The notes beneath the pieces are model-generated. The model saw only the letters and a program-made list of their open reading frames with translations, was not told the origin of the DNA and did no database searches. Made by a program: the position numbers and the translations under genes. From Hyphococcus formosus (GTDB taxonomy: Bacteria > Pseudomonadota > Alphaproteobacteria > Caulobacterales > Parvularculaceae): a stretch of DNA of 64,000 bases. The DNA lies in NCBI RefSeq assembly GCF_046736345.1, contig NZ_CP157210.1, positions 2,170,001 through 2,234,000 on the forward strand. Direction: 5' to 3'. Positions 61,261 to 64,000 of the stretch are shown piece after piece (within the stretch, counting starts at the first letter, position 1; every line of letters begins with the position of its first letter).

Positions 61261-62430
61261 CTAAGCCTCCTTGAGATAGCTGGATAAACGCGAACAGGCT
61301 TCGCGGATGATCTCCGGCTTCTTACAAAAACAAAAACGGACAAAATTGCGCGGCGCATCGCTTTGTGACGGATGATAAAACGCAGAAATGGGAACGGCAG
61401 CGACTTTCGCATGTTCGGTAATTTCCCGGCAAAAGGCGGCGTCGTCATCGCGTCCGACCGAATGAATATCGACCGTGATAAAATAGGTTCCCGCACAAGG
61501 CAGAACATCAAACCCCGCCTCAGCCAAACCTGCAGCCATCAAGTCACGCTTTGCCTGCATGTCGGCCTTGAACGCGGTGTAATAGTCATCGCCCATGCGC
61601 AGCCCGGCGGCGACGGCTTTTTGCATCGGGATTGGCGAAGTATAGGCCAGATGTTGATGCGCCTTCATCACGCCCGTAATCAAATGGGCAGGGCCCGAAA
61701 CATAGCCGATCCGAAACCCGGTTAGTGAAAATGTTTTTCCCGCAGAGCCAATGCGAATGCAGCGATCGCGCATCCCCGGCAAAGTCATCAGCGGCTCATG
61801 CGGGACGCCATCAAAAATCAGATGTTCGTAAACTTCATCGCAGACCACGATCAGGTCGTTTTCAATCGCAATATCGGCAATAAGTGACAATTCATCCGTA
61901 GACATCACTTTGCCGAGCGGATTATGCGGCGTATTGATAACGATCAATTTTGTCTTTGGCGAAATAGCTTTTTCAATCGCCGCGCGATCAAGCCGCCAAT
62001 GGGGCGGGACAAGATTAACGAGCTTGATCTGCGCCCCTGCGGCTTCGATTTGCGGCGCATAACACTCATAAAACGGCGCGAGTAATACGGCCTCATCCCC
62101 CGGCGACAAAAAGCCTAAAAACGCCGCAGCCAGCCCTTCGGTCGCGCCGGAAACCACAAGGGTCTCGGTTTGCGGATCAAGGTCGAGGCCGTAAAAGCGC
62201 TGATTGTCATACGCAATGGCGGTGCGCAATTCTTCGATGCCTTCGACCGGCGCATATTGATTTGGCCCATCGATTGTTGCTTGGGCGGCGATCTCTCTGA
62301 TCTCGCGCGGGCCGTCTTCGTCGGGGAAGCCCTGGCCAAGATTGATCGCATCATGTTCACGCGCAAGGCGCGACATGGTCGGAAAAATGGATTGGGGACG
62401 GTCAGAGAATACAGAATTTAATCGCGGCAT
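61261..62430 (-). CDS. Class I/II aminotransferase (methionine/kynurenine aminotransferase type)
   Basis: A 389-residue PLP enzyme. It has INLGQGFPDEDGP near the N-terminus, NTPHNPLGKV, CDEVYEHLIFDG (Asp, Tyr), GSAGKTFSLTGFRIGY with the PLP lysine, and NFVRFCFCK at the end. Sequence is like YbdL/kynurenine aminotransferases. Substrate could be methionine, kynurenine or another amino acid. The leader carries the palindrome GCGGGATATCCCGC. Confidence 0.87.
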   Translation of the reverse strand: MPRLNSVFSDRPQSIFPTMSRLAREHDAINLGQGFPDEDGPREIREIAAQATIDGPNQYAPVEGIEELRTAIAYDNQRFYGLDLDPQTETLVVSGATEGLAAAFLGFLSPGDEAVLLAPFYECYAPQIEAAGAQIKLVNLVPPHWRLDRAAIEKAISPKTKLIVINTPHNPLGKVMSTDELSLIADIAIENDLIVVCDEVYEHLIFDGVPHEPLMTLPGMRDRCIRIGSAGKTFSLTGFRIGYVSGPAHLITGVMKAHQHLAYTSPIPMQKAVAAGLRMGDDYYTAFKADMQAKRDLMAAGLAEAGFDVLPCAGTYFITVDIHSVGRDDDAAFCREITEHAKVAAVPISAFYHPSQSDAPRNFVRFCFCKKPEIIREACSRLSSYLKEA

Positions 62431-62448
62431 TTAGAGTTCTTTTTTAGG

Positions 62449-62462
62449 GCGGGATATCCCGC
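62449..62462. promoter_or_regulatory. Palindrome GCGGGATATCCCGC in the aminotransferase leader
   Basis: A perfect 14-base palindrome 19 bases before the aminotransferase start (62430, minus strand). It may be an operator. A TTATCCACG DnaA-like box lies at 62505-62513. Confidence 0.35.
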
Positions 62463-62581
62463 AACTGTCAGATCGAAGAACGACTATAGCCTACCGCGTC
62501 ATGGCGTGGATAACTACGCACCAAATCAGGGAATTATTGAAATTTTCGCGAGCCAGGCAATATTTTACCTGCTCTACAACC

Positions 62582-62614
62582 ACAAAAAAAGCCGGGTGAT
62601 CGCTCACCCGGCTT
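62582..62614 (-). terminator. Rho-independent terminator of the 38-residue gene
   Basis: On the minus strand an eleven-base perfect stem (62614-62604 with 62599-62589, loop GCGA) is followed by a T-run. It lies nine bases after the stop of the small Lys-rich gene. Confidence 0.9.
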
Positions 62615-62622
62615 GATTAAGT

Positions 62623-62739
62623 TTAGGCAGCTTTCTTCAGCGCCTTTTTCGCTTTTTTTAGTTTTGATTCTTGTTTCGCGATGATTTTTTTGCGGCCTTT
62701 GATTTCTTTTTTTAGTTTTTTAACGCGCTTGTTTGCCAT
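62623..62739 (-). CDS. 38-residue lysine-rich small protein
   Basis: A very short but well-signalled gene: ATG at 62739 with AAGGAG eight bases upstream, 38 residues, stop TAA, then a strong terminator nine bases on. The product begins MANKRVKKLKKEIKGRK and holds 17 Lys in 38 residues, forming one amphipathic, positively charged helix or coil. A nucleic-acid or membrane-surface role is plausible. I do not recognise a family. The composition recalls the histone-like protein at the left edge. Confidence 0.75.
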   Translation of the reverse strand: MANKRVKKLKKEIKGRKKIIAKQESKLKKAKKALKKAA

Positions 62740-62783
62740 TGATACTTCTCCTTAAGGCACTGAATTTCGACCGGCGCAGCGAC

Positions 62784-62960
62784 CTATTTCGGGGGCTTCT
62801 CCTGCTCAGCAAGAAACCCCTTGATGAAACGGCGGATCTCCCGTGCCGCGCTGGTATCCATCTCATCACAAAGCTCAATGAAGCGATCTCGGTCTTTGCG
62901 ATTAATGCGAATGACCAATTGGCTATCTTTTTTGTTCGCTTTTTTTGTCTTGTCCGCCAT
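62784..62960 (-). CDS. Small ribbon-helix-helix-like regulator
   Basis: A 58-residue basic protein: MADKTKKANKKDSQLVIRINRKDRDRFIELCDEMDTSAAREIRRFIKGFL is compatible with a ribbon-helix-helix: strand SQLVIRI, helix 1 RDRFIELCDEM, helix 2 AAREIRRFIKGF. The family binds operators as dimers and often controls its own gene. A cluster of nested palindromes lies 30-45 bases upstream of the ATG at 62960. The frame is open to 63008 but a start there would overlap that operator. No toxin gene is adjacent. Confidence 0.65.
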   Translation of the reverse strand: MADKTKKANKKDSQLVIRINRKDRDRFIELCDEMDTSAAREIRRFIKGFLAEQEKPPK

Positions 62961-62975
62961 GATCGCTAACGAGTT

Positions 62976-63008
62976 ATGCAATGAATGTACAATGTATATA
63001 CATTGCAT
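62976..63008. promoter_or_regulatory. Nested palindromic operator candidate
   Basis: A perfect 16-base palindrome CAATGTATATACATTG (62990-63005) lies partly inside an outer inverted repeat ATGCAATG/CATTGCAT (62976-62983 and 63001-63008). It sits at the expected promoter position of the small regulator gene, so autoregulation is likely. Confidence 0.6.
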
Positions 63009-63040
63009 CCCATTACGTCAAGCGCATTTCGGGCATAAAA

Positions 63041-63061
63041 AAACCGCCCCGAAGGGGGCGG
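63041..63061 (-). terminator. Terminator of the acidic lipoprotein gene
   Basis: CCGCCCC/GGGGCGG (63044-63050 and 63055-63061), loop GAAG on plus, followed on the minus strand by T-run (AAAAAAA at 63037-63043). It lies 27 bases after the stop. Confidence 0.88.
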
Positions 63062-63087
63062 TGTTTAGTTGCGGGTCGTGGGGGATA

Positions 63088-63429
63088 TTATTGTTGAGGG
63101 TCCTCGTCGGCAGCGTCTTCGATGTCCTCTTCCATTTCTTCAGCGGTTTCGTCGACGCGGTCGCCAAATTCATCGGCGGCTTCTTCGGCCTCTTCGCTGA
63201 CATCATGGGCAGCGTCTTCGGCATTTTCTTCGATGTTCTCTGCGGTTTCATCAATGGCGTCGCCTGCTGCATCAGCGGCGTCTTCCATATCATCACCGGC
63301 TTCTTCGGCGGCTTCGCGCGCGTCGGCACCAGCCTCTTCCATTTCATCAGCGGCGGTATTGTCACCACAGGCAGCAAGGCCCGATGCGCCGAAAACCAGT
63401 GCGATACTTAAAAGTAATTCTTTTCTCAT
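63088..63429 (-). CDS. Acidic repeat lipoprotein
   Basis: A 113-residue lipoprotein: signal peptide with lipobox LAAC (near residue 21), then about 90 residues made of Ala, Glu and Asp in an irregular repeat close to EDAADxAGD/EEAxxAxDE. It should form a long negatively charged helix or an unfolded brush at the outer membrane. The ATG at 63429 has AGGAG upstream. No family is recognised; such proteins may bind cations. Confidence 0.8.
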   Translation of the reverse strand: MRKELLLSIALVFGASGLAACGDNTAADEMEEAGADAREAAEEAGDDMEDAADAAGDAIDETAENIEENAEDAAHDVSEEAEEAADEFGDRVDETAEEMEEDIEDAADEDPQQ

Positions 63430-63539
63430 GGCTCCTGCCCTTGTTTGCTTTCGGGAAGGAGAACACGGGGAACCGAGAAAGGTTCATTTGCAGACCGAAG
63501 ATAAATCTCGGCTGTGATTAATTATGCGAAAGAAAAAGA

Positions 63540-63560
63540 CGCTAGCGAGATCCGCTAGCG
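63540..63560 (-). terminator. Terminator of thiC
   Basis: CGCTAGCG/CGCTAGCG (63540-63547 and 63553-63560), loop AGATC on plus, followed on the minus strand by TCTTTTTCTTT. It lies 29 bases after the thiC stop. Confidence 0.8.
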
Positions 63561-63589
63561 CCTATATTCAGACTGGAATGAACGCGCTT

Positions 63590-64000
63590 TTAAAGGCTTT
63601 CATTCGCCTTCTTGACGGCTTCGGCTTCGAGATACAGTTCCGAGCCCATCTCTTTATATTTGTCTGACATTTCCTTCATGCCCTCTTCCGAGAGGCGTTC
63701 GAGGTCTTTTTTCTCGTTGTCAGAAAGACCATCCGCATAGTCGCGAACGTCCTGCGTGATCTTCATGGAACAGAATTTCGGCCCGCACATGGAACAGAAA
63801 TGCGCGACCTTATGCGCCTCTTTCGGCAAGGTCTGGTCGTGGTAATCACGAGCGGTTTCCGGATCGAGGGCGAGATTGAATTGATCTTCCCAGCGGAAAT
63901 CAAACCGCGCGCGGGAGACCGCATCGTCACGCACCTGCGCCGCCGGATGACCTTTCGCAAGGTCCGCCGCATGGGCCGCGAGTTTATAGGTGATCACGCC
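63590..64000 (-). CDS. thiC: Phosphomethylpyrimidine synthase ThiC, C-terminal part
   Basis: The last 136 or so residues of ThiC, cut by the window edge. It contains ARFDFRWEDQFNLALDP and the [4Fe-4S] cluster motif CSMCGPKFCSM, which binds the SAM-cleaving cluster. ThiC makes the pyrimidine part of thiamine from aminoimidazole ribotide. Its promoter and any TPP riboswitch are outside the window. Confidence 0.95.
   Translation of the reverse strand, partial: GVITYKLAAHAADLAKGHPAAQVRDDAVSRARFDFRWEDQFNLALDPETARDYHDQTLPKEAHKVAHFCSMCGPKFCSMKITQDVRDYADGLSDNEKKDLERLSEEGMKEMSDKYKEMGSELYLEAEAVKKANESL

Noticed and set aside
62784..62960. A toxin-antitoxin pair
   Set aside because: The small regulator has no partner gene of fitting size on either side; the neighbour is a lone Lys-rich gene with its own start and terminator.

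Overview
The window looks like chromosomal DNA of an alphaproteobacterium, probably from the Caulobacterales/Hyphomonadales/Parvularculales side of the class. The evidence is the block mutM-rpsT-dnaA-dnaN-recF-gyrB, the block ribD...aroA-cmk-rpsA, a CpdR-type single-domain response regulator, Usg and FYDLN-family proteins, CtrA-type TTAA-N7-TTAA sites (one containing a GANTC sequence) and a ROSE-type RNA thermometer before a small heat-shock gene. The genus cannot be fixed from the sequence alone. No prophage, integrase, transposase or CRISPR array is visible.

Layout. 0.1-5 kb: a histone-H1-like protein, a duplicated FKBP lipoprotein, a four-gene overlapping phospholipid operon (YnbA-like, CdsA, PlsC, VTT membrane protein) and usg. 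5-12.4 kb: ornithine decarboxylase and a deoxyhypusine-synthase-like gene separated by hairpins, an esterase, a small regulator, the ABC-F ATPase Uup, a VOC protein and a thioesterase. 12.5-17.1 kb: an unknown four-TM protein, an nrdA with CtrA and NrdR-like sites, and a GIY-YIG nuclease gene sitting inside a 124-125 bp repeat array built of two inverted palindromes. 17.1-24.2 kb: an alkyltransferase-like gene and a complete beta-oxidation operon (CoA ligase, two acyl-CoA dehydrogenases, MaoC hydratase, SDR dehydrogenase, thiolase) with a 16-bp palindromic operator candidate.

24.5-36 kb: two inositol-monophosphatase-family genes, hsp20 with a sigma32-like promoter and thermometer, a lipoprotein methyltransferase/SCP2/lipase operon, an XRE regulator, a glycosyltransferase, an unannotated small RNA with its own promoter and terminator, N-formylglutamate amidohydrolase, cpdR, tRNA-Val, a double methyltransferase, tRNA-Arg and a TraB/GumN protein. 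36-44.6 kb: replication and repair core (gyrB, recF, dnaN, dnaA, rpsT, mutM). 44.7-56.2 kb: DUF898 protein and M48 protease, rpsA, cmk, an aspartyl hydroxylase, aroA, an FYDLN protein, tRNA-Ala, ribD, a flavodoxin-fold protein and a PepSY protein with a Fur-like box. 56.5-64 kb: rfbB-rfbD-rfbA (without rfbC), sqdB for sulfolipid, a thioredoxin-like protein, an aminotransferase, a 38-residue lysine-rich protein, a small regulator with nested palindromes, an acidic lipoprotein and the 3' end of thiC.

The observations most worth following are the palindromic-repeat/GIY-YIG locus at 16.2-17.0 kb, the small RNA near 31.4 kb, the ROSE thermometer near 26.15 kb, the cell-cycle sites before nrdA and cpdR, and the hairpin series between the two polyamine genes.
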